A stretch of 64,000 nt of DNA from contig CAVUOA010000008.1 of the NCBI GenBank assembly GCA_963742955.1, forward strand, positions 868,001 through 932,000. The letters run 5' to 3'. Shown piece after piece: positions 7,502 to 16,077 of the stretch; positions within the stretch are counted from its first letter, which is position 1; the number at the start of each line of letters is the position of its first letter. This stretch comes from CAVUOA01 sp963742955 (GTDB lineage Bacteria; Bacteroidota; Ignavibacteria; Tepidaquicellales; OLB5). A program made the position numbers and the translations under genes. The notes beneath the pieces are model-generated. The model saw only the letters and a list, made by a program, of their open reading frames with translations, made no database searches and was not told where the DNA came from.

Positions 7502-9523
7502 CTACTTTACAAGCACCATCTTTTTAATGTCCGAGAAATTTCCTGAAGTGATTCTGTAGAAATAAACTCCGCTCGAAAGATTAATTGCATTAAACGATAC
7601 TGTATGGGTACCTGCATTCTGAATATCATTAACCAGGGTTTGTACTTCTCTGCCCAGTATATCGTAAATTTTCAGCTCAACTTTGCCCGAAGCAGCAAGT
7701 GTATAATTTATAGTCGTAACCGGGTTAAACGGGTTAGGATAATTCTGTTCCAGACTGAATTCATATGGAGTATTCAGGTTTGGTTCGTCAGCTGCAAACA
7801 GGGTTCCCGGAGCTGAAGGTGAAGTTGTTTCCATCGGTAAATCAATATAACTCTGGTTGTAAAGGAAAATCTTGTGGTCACCGCTTTTCAAAGATGGTAA
7901 TACAAACGGATTCGGACCCATGAACGATGAATCAGTCGGCGCCCAATCAAAATTTGTTATGACAACCCTGATTTTGCTTCCTGCCTGAAATACATGTGAA
8001 TGAGCCTGGCCGTTGAAATTTGCAGTCTTTTTCTGATTCTTTGTATAATTTCTATCCATATAATTAGCCCTTGTTATAAAACGGGCTGCTCCTGATGAAG
8101 GAACTTCATATATCTGGTAATTAAACTGGCAGAAAGTGCTGGCTGTTGACTGGTACTGTATATTTACTTTTGGGGTTCCTGTCATTACCGAACTTGCTGT
8201 TAGAGGAGCTGTTTCGAAGGTCAATGAACTTTTTACAAACCTCCTGTTGAATGTGGTTCCCTTGAATTCCTCATATACCGCCTGCTGCATAGTAAAATTC
8301 TTACTGACTGTGTTCTTCAGTGTGACATAATCGGCACTCCTGTTGTTGGGGGTTGTTAACAGCCGGTTATTTTTGTTAAAGTACAATCTCAGATTAGTTG
8401 ATATATCGGGAAGCGGTATTGTTGAACTGTCATGTACAAATGACCAATACTCTCCTGAAACGGGGAAAGTTGTGGAAGCATACTGGTATTTCGGAGCGTC
8501 AAGAATTCCTGTGTTTATGTTAAACAGCCATTGGAAAAACCAATTGTTAAACCAGTTCATATGCCATTGGTCTTCAGAATTGGAATGGTCACCGCCGTGG
8601 CCCTGTACAGCGCCAATATAAGAAGAAAAAGGAACGGTAAGATTGCTGAGCGCCTGTATAGTTCCGCCGGGATTAAAAAATTTGTCCTGCCAGGAAGTTT
8701 CAACCAGCATTGGAATACTGCAGTTAGGCACTTCACTCATGAAATCCCTGTTTAAAGGAAGCCAGTATGCAAGGCTATCCCATTTATCTTTTGTATCTGC
8801 ATAAACCCAATCGCTCATTCTGTCAACAAGCGGTGTGTATCTGCATGTATCGGGAGTATATTCAATACTCCAGAGAAATGTCATCTTAATACAACCGTTT
8901 TCAATCCAGCTTGAAGCAAAGTTCGGAGGAGCAAGAGCAGTTATAACTGTTTTAACCGGGGCGCCATTGCAAGCAGCTCTGAAGGGTAAAATTCCGCCCT
9001 GTGAACCGCCCATAATTAGAATTCTATCCGGTCCTACTCCGGATACAGTGTCAGCTTTAACCCAATTTATTATCTCAAGAAGGTCCTGCATTTCGGTTGA
9101 ACTTATCAGATTAGAAAGTCCACCTGAATTTCCCTGACCTCTGACACTAAAGGTCATTGTATAATATCCGTATTGAGCCTGAGCTCTGCAAAATCCAGCT
9201 AAAGTTTCTTTGTTATCCCCATAACCGTGAACCATAATTACAGTCGGCCATCCTCCTGCGGGGGCAGCAAGCGCCGGAATAAATTTTACGCAATCAATAA
9301 TAACGCCGTCTCTCATTGTAATTGTGAAGTCTGTTCTTATTACTGAATCGAGACCGGCTTCCATAGGACTGTAAGGCGGAAGCAGAGGTAAATTCCACTT
9401 ATCGAATGATGCGGGATGTTTGGAATATTGGGAATAAATCTTCTGCGTGCCTGAAAACAAAAAAAGCAGTAAAACTGCGAATGCAGCTACCTGCTTAGGC
9501 AAATTTTGGGAATAACTTAGCAT
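7502..9523 (-). CDS. secreted S15/CocE-type alpha/beta hydrolase with T9SS tag (copy 2)
   Basis: 673 residues, clearly paralogous to the 5264-7243 protein along its whole length and sharing long identical blocks around the active site. The signal region is longer (about 1-32; hydrophobic AAFAVLLLFLFSG). The nucleophile is Ser174 (GGSQGG), with SWQDKFFN and QGHGGDHS downstream. The beta-sandwich (GQAHSHVFQAGSKIRVVITN) and sorting domain (NYPNPFNPVTTI.. KKMVLVK) are conserved. The two genes are in the same orientation, 258 bases apart, and no terminator was seen between them, so co-transcription is possible. The N-terminal 50 residues and the linker before the tag diverge most. The first ATG is kept because the hydrophobic segment follows it directly, although a start a few codons later is possible. 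Confidence 0.88.
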   Translation of the reverse strand: MLSYSQNLPKQVAAFAVLLLFLFSGTQKIYSQYSKHPASFDKWNLPLLPPYSPMEAGLDSVIRTDFTITMRDGVIIDCVKFIPALAAPAGGWPTVIMVHGYGDNKETLAGFCRAQAQYGYYTMTFSVRGQGNSGGLSNLISSTEMQDLLEIINWVKADTVSGVGPDRILIMGGSQGGILPFRAACNGAPVKTVITALAPPNFASSWIENGCIKMTFLWSIEYTPDTCRYTPLVDRMSDWVYADTKDKWDSLAYWLPLNRDFMSEVPNCSIPMLVETSWQDKFFNPGGTIQALSNLTVPFSSYIGAVQGHGGDHSNSEDQWHMNWFNNWFFQWLFNINTGILDAPKYQYASTTFPVSGEYWSFVHDSSTIPLPDISTNLRLYFNKNNRLLTTPNNRSADYVTLKNTVSKNFTMQQAVYEEFKGTTFNRRFVKSSLTFETAPLTASSVMTGTPKVNIQYQSTASTFCQFNYQIYEVPSSGAARFITRANYMDRNYTKNQKKTANFNGQAHSHVFQAGSKIRVVITNFDWAPTDSSFMGPNPFVLPSLKSGDHKIFLYNQSYIDLPMETTSPSAPGTLFAADEPNLNTPYEFSLEQNYPNPFNPVTTINYTLAASGKVELKIYDILGREVQTLVNDIQNAGTHTVSFNAINLSSGVYFYRITSGNFSDIKKMVLVK

Positions 9524-9750
9524 TTTTTCTCCTTTTTTGAAAAAAATAGTTTACAGATTAAAAAATCTTATCTGCTAAATTAATTCCCTACTTAATTAGC
9601 ATGACAAAGTTAACTTAATGGGAAAGACCAATCAATCGCTTGTAGCAGTCAATTATAAAATTACTGAATTTTATTGAATTTAACGGCAAACAGTGATGCC
9701 AAATAATCACAAGGTAGTTACCTGATTCACGTTAACGATACTAAAACCTT

Positions 9751-12051
9751 CTAAAATTGAACACTAAACCCACCTACAGGTAAAAAAGCCCATTGGTAAA
9801 TAGTGCCTGTTTCATTTTTGTATTCGTTCCAGAAATATTGATATACATTAGTTGTGTTAAAGACGTTCTGAAGTTCAACATAAGATACTATGCTCCACTT
9901 TTTGAAATTCCATTTTTTATCTACCCTGATATCAAGCCTGTTATAATCTTTGAATCTTGCATCGTTGAATTTATCAACCTGGTAAACACCTCTGCCGGCA
10001 ATAGTTGATGCCTGAACATCAAACGGTGTATAAGGCCTTCCTGTTGTGTACCTGAATTTAATTCCCACAAGCCAGTCATCCGGCAGCTGGTAGCCTGCAA
10101 TGATAGTAATGTTATGCCTGTAATCAAAACTTCCGGGTTTCTCACCGCCTTCAAGCGCTGTAATTTTGCTTTCCGAAAGTGAGTAATTCAGCATACCGTA
10201 AAACCCGCTTCCGGTAAGTTTTTTTTGAAGTGATATGTCTATTCCCCTAACATGACCGTAACCCTGACTTGTTGCCTCCCCCACAAAGTTCGGTCCGTTT
10301 TCGGTACCTCCGTTTACAAGGGCAAACGTTGGTACTAAAACACTTACGGGATAATCGGTATACTTTTTATAATATGCTTCAATTGAAAATTTAAGGTCTT
10401 CTGTGAACAAGTGTTCAATCCCTGCAACATAATGATACGCACGGATAAATTTAAGATTAACATTCGCGGGGTCAGAGGTAACCCATAAATATTCCGGCGC
10501 CTGTGTATAAATCCCTGTGGAAAAATTTAATGAAGTGGTTTCGTTAAACCTGTAAGTAAAGCCTGCGCGGGGGGAAACAGAATGCTTATCTGTTATTCCC
10601 GAAAAATATTCGTAACGAAGTCCAGCATTAAGTGTAATTTTATCTTTTAATAACTTTAGTGTGTATTGGATAAATGAAGAACCTTTATAGAAATCTTTCA
10701 TTACATCAATATTGAGTGGTGGTAAGGTATCACCAAACGCTGTTGTATCAGCTCTTACGAAAAGCTTGTTCTTAAACTTAATAAGCCTTCCGCCAGCTCC
10801 AAAAATAATGTTATTGTTTGAATTAATCTGGTAAAAAACCTCTGAACGCAGATTAAAATCTGATTCATAAGAATTGTAATCGAATATAAGATCATCTGTT
10901 TTTATATCATAATTATCGTATTTATAAAAATTGCTTGAGTTTGCCAATACAGTCTGAATGTAACCTTTTCTGAAAAGTGATTTCCAGTTAAACCCCCCGG
11001 TAAATTCCTGCTGGTTTCCTTTAGCTTTGCCATAAGGATTATCATCGGATATTTTTGATGCATCACCTTCAAAGCTTATATCATCAAGTCCCGCAATTCC
11101 CAATAGTTCCAGTTTATTATTTTTGTCAATATCATAAACGGCTTTAAGATTAAAATCCCAGTAATTGGGAACCGCTGCAATTCTAATTGCGCCCTTTATC
11201 AGATTAAGGTAGCTTCTTCTTGCCGAAATAAGAAACGAGCCTTTTTTTGTAAAGAGTGGTCCTTCAAAAACGCCGCCGAAACCTGCGGTGGAAAGATTAA
11301 TATCACTGAGAAAACTTTTCCTGTATCCTTCACGGAATTTTATATCAAGTACGGATGAAAGCTTATCACCGTAGCGGGCGGAAAAACCCCCGGTCGAAAA
11401 ATTTACATCATCAATAAACTTAACATTAATCATTCCAATCGGTCCCCCGGAAGAAGCCTGAGTAGGATAATGATTAACGTTAGGAATTTCAATTCCGTCA
11501 ATCATTGTAAGGTTTTCGCTTGGTGAACCGCCTCGTACTATTAAATCATTCCGCTGGTCATTACCGGGAGCAACACCCGGCAGTACCTGAACCATTCGTG
11601 AAATATCCTCAACTGCTCCCGGCGCTCTGCGAACCTCTTCGAAATCCAAATTAAAATTACTTGTGTTTTCATCAGGCGATTTATGGAAATATTTTGCTTC
11701 CACATCTATTTGTTCGGTTTTTATATCGGAAATTAAAAGCTCAACAGTTACGTTGGTCGGTCTTGAAGAAAGAACCACAATATCGGTTTCTACTATCGGC
11801 TGATAGCCAAGACAAGTAACTTTGAGCTGATATGTGCCATAAGGAATATTTTCAAACTCAAACATTCCTGATGAATCCGATGCTGTTTTTTTATGAAGCT
11901 CAATTATTTCTATTATTGCCTCTGTTATTGGTTTCTGAGTTTCTTTATCTGTAACAACACCTGTTATTATTCCTTTATCCTGTGAAAAAATTCCTGAACA
12001 GGAAAACAATACTGCAAAAAGAATAAATATCCTTAACGATTGAGTTTTCAT
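9751..12051 (-). CDS. TonB-dependent outer-membrane receptor with carboxypeptidase-like N-domain
   Basis: 766 residues. A signal peptide (1-23) is followed by a carboxypeptidase-regulatory-like domain (about 27-110; GVVTDKETQKPITEAIIEI, then FENIPYGTYQLKVTCLGYQP). Next come a plug (about 130-235; APGNDQRNDLIVRGGSPSEN, then MIDGIEIPNVNHYPTQ) and a long beta-barrel ending in an aromatic (GGFSVQF). This layout is the Bacteroidota type of TonB-dependent transporter, which imports a substrate across the outer membrane using the proton-motive force through TonB. No SusD-like partner is present, which argues against a polysaccharide locus and leaves metal chelates, peptides or hydrophobic compounds possible. 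It is the last gene of an apparent operon with the TetR regulator and the DUF4188 gene (gaps of 30 and about 21 bases). Confidence 0.9.
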   Translation of the reverse strand: MKTQSLRIFILFAVLFSCSGIFSQDKGIITGVVTDKETQKPITEAIIEIIELHKKTASDSSGMFEFENIPYGTYQLKVTCLGYQPIVETDIVVLSSRPTNVTVELLISDIKTEQIDVEAKYFHKSPDENTSNFNLDFEEVRRAPGAVEDISRMVQVLPGVAPGNDQRNDLIVRGGSPSENLTMIDGIEIPNVNHYPTQASSGGPIGMINVKFIDDVNFSTGGFSARYGDKLSSVLDIKFREGYRKSFLSDINLSTAGFGGVFEGPLFTKKGSFLISARRSYLNLIKGAIRIAAVPNYWDFNLKAVYDIDKNNKLELLGIAGLDDISFEGDASKISDDNPYGKAKGNQQEFTGGFNWKSLFRKGYIQTVLANSSNFYKYDNYDIKTDDLIFDYNSYESDFNLRSEVFYQINSNNNIIFGAGGRLIKFKNKLFVRADTTAFGDTLPPLNIDVMKDFYKGSSFIQYTLKLLKDKITLNAGLRYEYFSGITDKHSVSPRAGFTYRFNETTSLNFSTGIYTQAPEYLWVTSDPANVNLKFIRAYHYVAGIEHLFTEDLKFSIEAYYKKYTDYPVSVLVPTFALVNGGTENGPNFVGEATSQGYGHVRGIDISLQKKLTGSGFYGMLNYSLSESKITALEGGEKPGSFDYRHNITIIAGYQLPDDWLVGIKFRYTTGRPYTPFDVQASTIAGRGVYQVDKFNDARFKDYNRLDIRVDKKWNFKKWSIVSYVELQNVFNTTNVYQYFWNEYKNETGTIYQWAFLPVGGFSVQF

Positions 12052-12072
12052 CTTTCTAAAGAATTGAATTTT

Positions 12073-12312
12073 TTAACTTGTTGATTTCATCCGTGAATGA
12101 GCGGCATCGTATTTTTCTGTAACGCTTAAGAGCTTACCCGCATTGCCAAGCCCGAACTTAGGCATGTTAACGTAAACGTTTTCATATTCACCCGGGTGAA
12201 TGATATAGGTCTCATGCCATATACCTACATGACCGCTTTGGCGGACTTTAATGATTGAAATTTTTCCATGCGGGAAAGTGATTTGCGTTTTTGTTTTTTG
12301 CATATAATTCAA
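12073..12312 (-). CDS. DUF4188 family protein, C-terminal fragment
   Basis: The continuation of the preceding fragment in another frame. The real protein part begins near KVRQSGHVGIWHETYIIHPG and ends KYDAAHSRMKSTS. Residues before KVRQ in this frame are out-of-frame translation. GIWHETY is the most conserved block of the family. Confidence 0.7.
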   Translation of the reverse strand: MNYMQKTKTQITFPHGKISIIKVRQSGHVGIWHETYIIHPGEYENVYVNMPKFGLGNAGKLLSVTEKYDAAHSRMKSTS

Positions 12313-12550
12313 GATGTTCTAATGATTTCCAGTACTGAACCATTATTGTAGTTCTTCCGAACCATGACTGTTGCCCAAGAAAACCCATATCGGGATTTTT
12401 GTACAGCTCTTTAATCATCTTAGGCATTTGCAGAGTTATGGGGAACCATTTCCAGACTCTCCAGAAGCTGTTAACTCTCATTCCTATCATGAACACAACA
12501 AAACCCCCTTCCATCTGCGCAAACATTCTTTGTTTATTTATTTCAGGCAT
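12248..12550 (-). CDS. DUF4188 family protein, N-terminal fragment
   Basis: The N-terminal 100 residues of a DUF4188 protein (GGFVVFMIGMRVNSFW, then LGQQSWFGRTTIMVQYWKS, then HFPAWKNFNH), a small family with a ferredoxin-like/antibiotic monooxygenase-like appearance. The frame breaks in WKNFNH at about 12250; deleting one T restores the family's standard run into VRQSGHVGIWHETYI, found in the overlapping frame 12073-12312. The full gene is 12073-12550, about 158 residues. It sits between TetR (30 bases upstream) and the TonB receptor (21 bases downstream). Its biochemical role is not known; the operon suggests inducible handling of the compound sensed by TetR. Confidence 0.75.
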   Translation of the reverse strand: MPEINKQRMFAQMEGGFVVFMIGMRVNSFWRVWKWFPITLQMPKMIKELYKNPDMGFLGQQSWFGRTTIMVQYWKSLEHLELYAKNKNANHFPAWKNFNH

Positions 12551-12580
12551 TAAACCTCCTTATGTTTTGAAGTAATATTT

Positions 12581-13177
12581 TTATAAACAAACCTTAAGAC
12601 TCCCCTGAACAATGTTATTGATTTGTTCGGGAGGAATCATAGCACATCTGCCTCTGATGATAAGCGAAGCCATACCGTGCACAACCCCCCAGAATGCAAA
12701 CGCGGCAGAATCAACGTCTGTATCAATAAAATATCCTTCATCTACACACTGCTTAACGGTATTTCTTAAATATTCGTATGAACGCTGACCTGCTTCCCAT
12801 CCTTTATCTTCTTCGCAAATTTTTTCACCTACACTTTTTGCTATGAACATTAAATCGTAGTAATCAGGATTCTCTAAAGCAAATTTCATATATACTTCAC
12901 CCATTTTGGAAAGCCTCTCAAGCGGGTCAGAAATATTATCGAGTGAACGCTGCATTTCGTAGAGCTTGTTAAAACCTTCAGTATGTATTGCAAGAATAAT
13001 TTCGCCCTTATCTTTGAAATAAGAATAAATCGAGCCTGGTGAATAATCTATTTTATCAGCAATCTTCCGGAGCGAAACATTATCAATTCCTTCTTCAACA
13101 AAAAGTTCAACAGCAGTCTTTAAAATAAGCTGCTGCATCTCTTGTATTTCTCTTTCTCTTCTATCCTGAGTACTCAT
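12581..13177 (-). CDS. TetR/AcrR family transcriptional repressor
   Basis: 198 residues starting at MSTQDRREREIQEM. An upstream in-frame ATG at 13357 would add 60 residues of translated intergenic DNA and overlap uvrC, so it is rejected. The N-terminal helix-turn-helix is typical (about 15-60: TAVELFVEEGIDNVSLRKIA, then YSPGSIYSYFKDKGEI). The C-terminal ligand domain resembles the TetR_C subgroup (VDSAAFAFWGVVHGMASLII). A strong palindrome at 13191-13219 lies just upstream of the start codon and is the likely auto-operator. It appears to head the operon with DUF4188 and the TonB-dependent receptor and may also influence divergent uvrC. The inducer is unknown. Confidence 0.9.
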   Translation of the reverse strand: MSTQDRREREIQEMQQLILKTAVELFVEEGIDNVSLRKIADKIDYSPGSIYSYFKDKGEIILAIHTEGFNKLYEMQRSLDNISDPLERLSKMGEVYMKFALENPDYYDLMFIAKSVGEKICEEDKGWEAGQRSYEYLRNTVKQCVDEGYFIDTDVDSAAFAFWGVVHGMASLIIRGRCAMIPPEQINNIVQGSLKVCL

Positions 13178-13190
13178 AATTAAACACCTT

Positions 13191-13219
13191 CTAATAATTA
13201 AACACTGTTTAATAATTAG
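13191..13219. promoter_or_regulatory. palindromic operator between tetR and uvrC
   Basis: ctaataattaaac-act-gtttaataattag: 13-base arms with one mismatch around 3 bases. A further half-site (aattaaaca) lies at 13178-13186. It begins 14 bases upstream of the TetR start codon, a usual place for TetR self-repression. TetR binding itself is inferred. Confidence 0.7.
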
Positions 13220-13319
13220 ACGCAATTTAATATATAAATTCCCATTTGTCAAGTGGTTCATGAAAAATAATTGAAATGTCTTTAAATTTATCAACTTTTT
13301 TACGATTTTAATCCAGCAT

Positions 13320-13997
13320 ATGGAAAAATCAAAGGAACAAAGACCGCTTAATATCAAGCTGGAAAACCTGCCTTCAGGACCGGGAATTTACCAGTTCAAG
13401 GATAAACACGGCAAAATTATATACGTCGGAAAAGCCAAAAACCTGCGCAACCGGGTGCGCTCATACTTTGTTTCCAAACCGGTTGGTCCGAGGCTTGAAA
13501 GAATGATTTCACTGATTGATGACCTTGAGGTGATAAATACGGATTCGGAAGTGGAGTCACTGATTCTTGAGATGAACATGATTAAACAAATCAAACCAAG
13601 ATACAATGTTAATCTTAAAGATGATAAATCTTTTCCGTACATAGTTATTACCAAAGAACCTTACCCGAGGGTTTTCCCAACGCGCAAGAAACGAAGTGAC
13701 GGCTCAAAATATTTCGGGCCTTATACAGACGTTGGCTCAATGAAATACTCGCTCAAGATGCTGAGAGATATTTTTATGATACGCACATGCAATTATAACA
13801 TTACACAGGACGCAATCGATAAAAAGAAATTCAAGCTCTGCCTTGAATACCACATTCATAAATGCGAAGGACCGTGTGAGGGACTTGTAACGCAGCTTCA
13901 CTACAATGAAATGATTAACGAAGTTGAAAAAGTGCTTAACGGCAAAACATCTACTCTTATAAAAGAGCTTAGAGCAAAAAATGAAATCTGCCGCTGA
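13320..13997 (+). CDS. uvrC: UvrC excinuclease subunit, N-terminal fragment
   Basis: UvrC makes the dual incisions in nucleotide excision repair after UvrA/UvrB damage recognition. This piece holds the GIY-YIG endonuclease domain (about 17-95: PGIYQFKDKHGKIIYVGKAK, then LRNRVRSYF) that makes the 3' cut and the Cys-rich stretch around 165-190 (KLCLEYHIHKCEGPCEG). The frame ends early at KNEICR: the run aaaaaa at about 13976-13981 has one A too many, and with five A the sequence continues as RAKMKSAAEAERFEAASEI in the next fragment. The full gene is 13320-15202, about 625 residues, normal for UvrC. Confidence 0.9.
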   Translation: MEKSKEQRPLNIKLENLPSGPGIYQFKDKHGKIIYVGKAKNLRNRVRSYFVSKPVGPRLERMISLIDDLEVINTDSEVESLILEMNMIKQIKPRYNVNLKDDKSFPYIVITKEPYPRVFPTRKKRSDGSKYFGPYTDVGSMKYSLKMLRDIFMIRTCNYNITQDAIDKKKFKLCLEYHIHKCEGPCEGLVTQLHYNEMINEVEKVLNGKTSTLIKELRAKNEICR

Positions 13998-14502
13998 AGC
14001 AGAACGTTTCGAAGCGGCATCTGAAATTAAAAATAAAATTAAATCTCTGGAAGTATATTCCAACAGGCAGAAAATAGTGTCAGATGATATGCTGGATAAA
14101 GATATTTTCGCATTTGTGAAAGAAGCGGATGAAGGGTGCGCAATGGCGCTGAATATCCGTGACGGCAAAGTAATAGGAAAACGCCATTTTTATCTCGATA
14201 CAATCGAAGATAAATCAGATGAAGAAGTGCTTGAGAGCGTACTTACGAAATATTATTCCGATACTGATTATATACCCGATGAAGTTCATCTCCAAAACGA
14301 GCTTGAAGATATAGAAGCGCTTTCAGAATGGCTGAAAAAGAAATCGGATAAAAAAGTAAATTTTGTTTTCCCGAAAATAGGCGAGAAGATGAAATTAATT
14401 TCGATGGTGAAAGCAAATGCGCAGTATATGCTCGATGAGCTGAAGCTCCAGCGGTTAAAACGCGAATTTATACCAAACTCAGTTACTGCTATTGAAACGT
14501 GA
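13981..14502 (+). CDS. uvrC: UvrC, middle fragment
   Basis: Contains the UVR motif that binds UvrB (AEAERFEAASEIKNKIKSLE) and the start of the C-terminal RNase H-like nuclease half (DIFAFVKEADEGCAMALNIR, then DEVHLQNELEDIEAL). It breaks at SVTAIET; removing one base at about 14491 gives TALKRDLRL, the standard UvrC join. Confidence 0.88.
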   Translation: MKSAAEAERFEAASEIKNKIKSLEVYSNRQKIVSDDMLDKDIFAFVKEADEGCAMALNIRDGKVIGKRHFYLDTIEDKSDEEVLESVLTKYYSDTDYIPDEVHLQNELEDIEALSEWLKKKSDKKVNFVFPKIGEKMKLISMVKANAQYMLDELKLQRLKREFIPNSVTAIET

Positions 14503-15202
14503 TTTGAGATTAACAAAACTTCCAAGAAGAATAGAATGCTTCGATATTTCCAACATTCAGGGCACGGATACAGTAGCTTCAATGGTTGTATTTTATGACG
14601 GCAAACCGAAAAAAAGTGAATACAGAAAATTCAAAATACAAACCGCAATGAATGAAGTTGGCAGACCTGATGACTTTGCATCAATGCGTGAAGTAATTTA
14701 CAGAAGATACAGCAAGCCTCACATAATACAATCTTCTGCATCTGGCGATGGAAAAGAAGAAAAAGTTATGCCTGCACCTGACTTAATAGTTATCGACGGC
14801 GGCAAAGGACAGCTATCTTCGGCGGCAAAGGTATTGGATGATATTGGAGTCAAGAACCAAAATATAATCGGACTGGCAAAACGGCTTGAGGAAGTTTACG
14901 TGCCGGGTGCTTCTGACCCGCAGTCAATACCCAAAACCTCAAGCGGGCTGAAGCTTCTTCAGCGTGTACGAGATGAAGCGCACCGTTTTGCGATTACATT
15001 TCACCGCTCACTCCGCGATAAACGTACGCTGAAATCAGAGCTTGAAGATATAAAGGGCATAGGTAAAAAAACTGCGCTGAAGCTGCTGACTGAATTCGGC
15101 TCAGTTGAAAAAATTAAAGAATTAATTAAGAATAATTATGATGAGTTCGAAAAGAAAGCGGGGAAGAAAGCAGCGGAAAGAATAAAAGAATGGGCAGGGT
15201 AA
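14492..15202 (+). CDS. uvrC: UvrC, C-terminal fragment
   Basis: The RNase H-fold domain with the acidic active-site strand (RIECFDISNIQGTDTVASMV, then DLIVIDGGKGQLSSA), followed by a helix-hairpin-helix pair at the end (LEDIKGIGKKTALKLLTEFG, then KKAAERIKEW) that binds DNA for the 5' incision. The TTG codon used as its start is internal. It converges with the small gene on the minus strand, with 9 bases between the stops. Confidence 0.9.
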   Translation: MKRDLRLTKLPRRIECFDISNIQGTDTVASMVVFYDGKPKKSEYRKFKIQTAMNEVGRPDDFASMREVIYRRYSKPHIIQSSASGDGKEEKVMPAPDLIVIDGGKGQLSSAAKVLDDIGVKNQNIIGLAKRLEEVYVPGASDPQSIPKTSSGLKLLQRVRDEAHRFAITFHRSLRDKRTLKSELEDIKGIGKKTALKLLTEFGSVEKIKELIKNNYDEFEKKAGKKAAERIKEWAG

Positions 15203-15211
15203 AAAAACCGG

Positions 15212-15427
15212 TTACTTTTCTTTTACTGCCTCAAAAAAAGATTTCACCTTAAAATATTTTGTTCTATTTTTATTTGAAGAACGGTTTATTTTCTTAAAAT
15301 CTTTCTCAACAAAATCAATTGTGGTCCCGTTTTTCACTGAGTCTAATAAATCAGGATTTTTCATAACTTGTCTGAGAAAATCAAAACTCAAACCAATATT
15401 TCTATTTATTTGTTCTTTGTTAGTCAT
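15212..15427 (-). CDS. small DUF5647-like protein, last gene of a Phd-linked trio
   Basis: 71 residues, acidic N-terminus and basic C-terminus. The pattern NIGLSFDFLRQVMKNPDLLD followed by TTIDFVEKDF resembles, from memory, the small DUF5647 family (N-x-x-L-x-FEF-x-RYLLEHPEL..), whose function is unknown. Its start overlaps the end of the 112-residue gene by 4 bases (ATGA type), so the two are translationally coupled. The basic tail (NRSSNKNRTKYFKVKSFF) is unusual. Possibly one half of a toxin-antitoxin-like pair, but no toxin fold can be seen. Confidence 0.6.
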   Translation of the reverse strand: MTNKEQINRNIGLSFDFLRQVMKNPDLLDSVKNGTTIDFVEKDFKKINRSSNKNRTKYFKVKSFFEAVKEK

Positions 15428-15762
15428 TTTATTTCTTTTAAATATCTTTGTTTATAAACTTCCCAGTTATCTTTTAGTTCCTGTTCTGCGTAGCCAACCG
15501 CTATTGTGAGATCTTCAATAGCTATCGACGTTTTTTCCTGGCTTCCATCCGGAAGTTGTATATCTCTGTGAAAAAAACCATGAGAACAATCATACCTTAC
15601 AATTGCAGTCCATTTTTCATTAATCAAACTTTCATATTGTATTACAATATCTGTTACCTTACCTCTTTGTGTAATAATTTTGAACCTGAGACGCTCAGTA
15701 TTATCATCATTTAAATATTTATAAAACCTCTTATCTGCCAACTTAACTAAGTTGATTTTCAA
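15424..15762 (-). CDS. conserved 112-residue protein (DUF7718-like), middle gene of a Phd-linked trio
   Basis: The protein is a compact alpha/beta type: RLRFKIITQRGKVTDIVIQY, then WTAIVRYDCSHGFFHRDIQL. The RYDxxHGFxHRD block has two invariant-looking His and Asp residues and recalls a widespread uncharacterised family that I associate with the DUF7718 name; that assignment is from memory. Its stop overlaps the next small gene and 37 bases separate it from the Phd-like gene upstream. The conserved His/Arg/Asp cluster could be a metal or nucleic-acid site, which is inference only. Confidence 0.6.
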   Translation of the reverse strand: MKINLVKLADKRFYKYLNDDNTERLRFKIITQRGKVTDIVIQYESLINEKWTAIVRYDCSHGFFHRDIQLPDGSQEKTSIAIEDLTIAVGYAEQELKDNWEVYKQRYLKEIK

Positions 15763-15799
15763 TCATAACAATATTAAAATTCAAAAAACAGAGTATTTT

Positions 15800-16057
15800 T
15801 CACGAACCTTTCTTCTTCTTGGATTTTCCGGCTTTTCCAGACAAAGCCAAATCTCTGTTTTGTTTCAGTAATTCTGCATGGAGAGAGTTGATTTTTCGTA
15901 AATCTTCTTCGTAATCATCAATACTATATACCACAACTTTAGCGTATCCATTTTGAGTAATTATATACGTCTTTCTATTTTTATAAACTTCATTCACAAT
16001 CTCTGAAACATGCGCCTTTAAATAGCTGATTGGTTTGATTGATTCGCTTAATTTCAT
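15800..16057 (-). CDS. Phd/YefM family antitoxin-like DNA-binding protein
   Basis: 85 residues. The N-terminal 50 match Phd/YefM antitoxins (IKPISYLKAHVSEIVNEV, then YIITQNGYAKVVVYSIDDYE), which bind DNA as dimers and repress their own operon. The C-terminal tail (LHAELLKQNRDLALSGKAGK, then SKKKKGS) would be the toxin-binding part. The partner one would expect (ParE, RelE, Doc or YoeB) is missing; two small unknown genes follow instead. Either the antitoxin is an orphan, or those genes are an unrecognised partner. Confidence 0.8.
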   Translation of the reverse strand: MKLSESIKPISYLKAHVSEIVNEVYKNRKTYIITQNGYAKVVVYSIDDYEEDLRKINSLHAELLKQNRDLALSGKAGKSKKKKGS

Positions 16058-16077
16058 TATTTTATATATTATTTAAT

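Noticed and set aside
8835..9137. Plus-strand open frames inside the two hydrolase genes
   Set aside because: They are antisense to strongly conserved coding sequence, and the same shadows occur at matching places in both paralogues.
12581..13357. Long version of the TetR protein
   Set aside because: The extra 60 N-terminal residues are translated from the operator region and would overlap uvrC; the HTH family start fits ATG at 13177.
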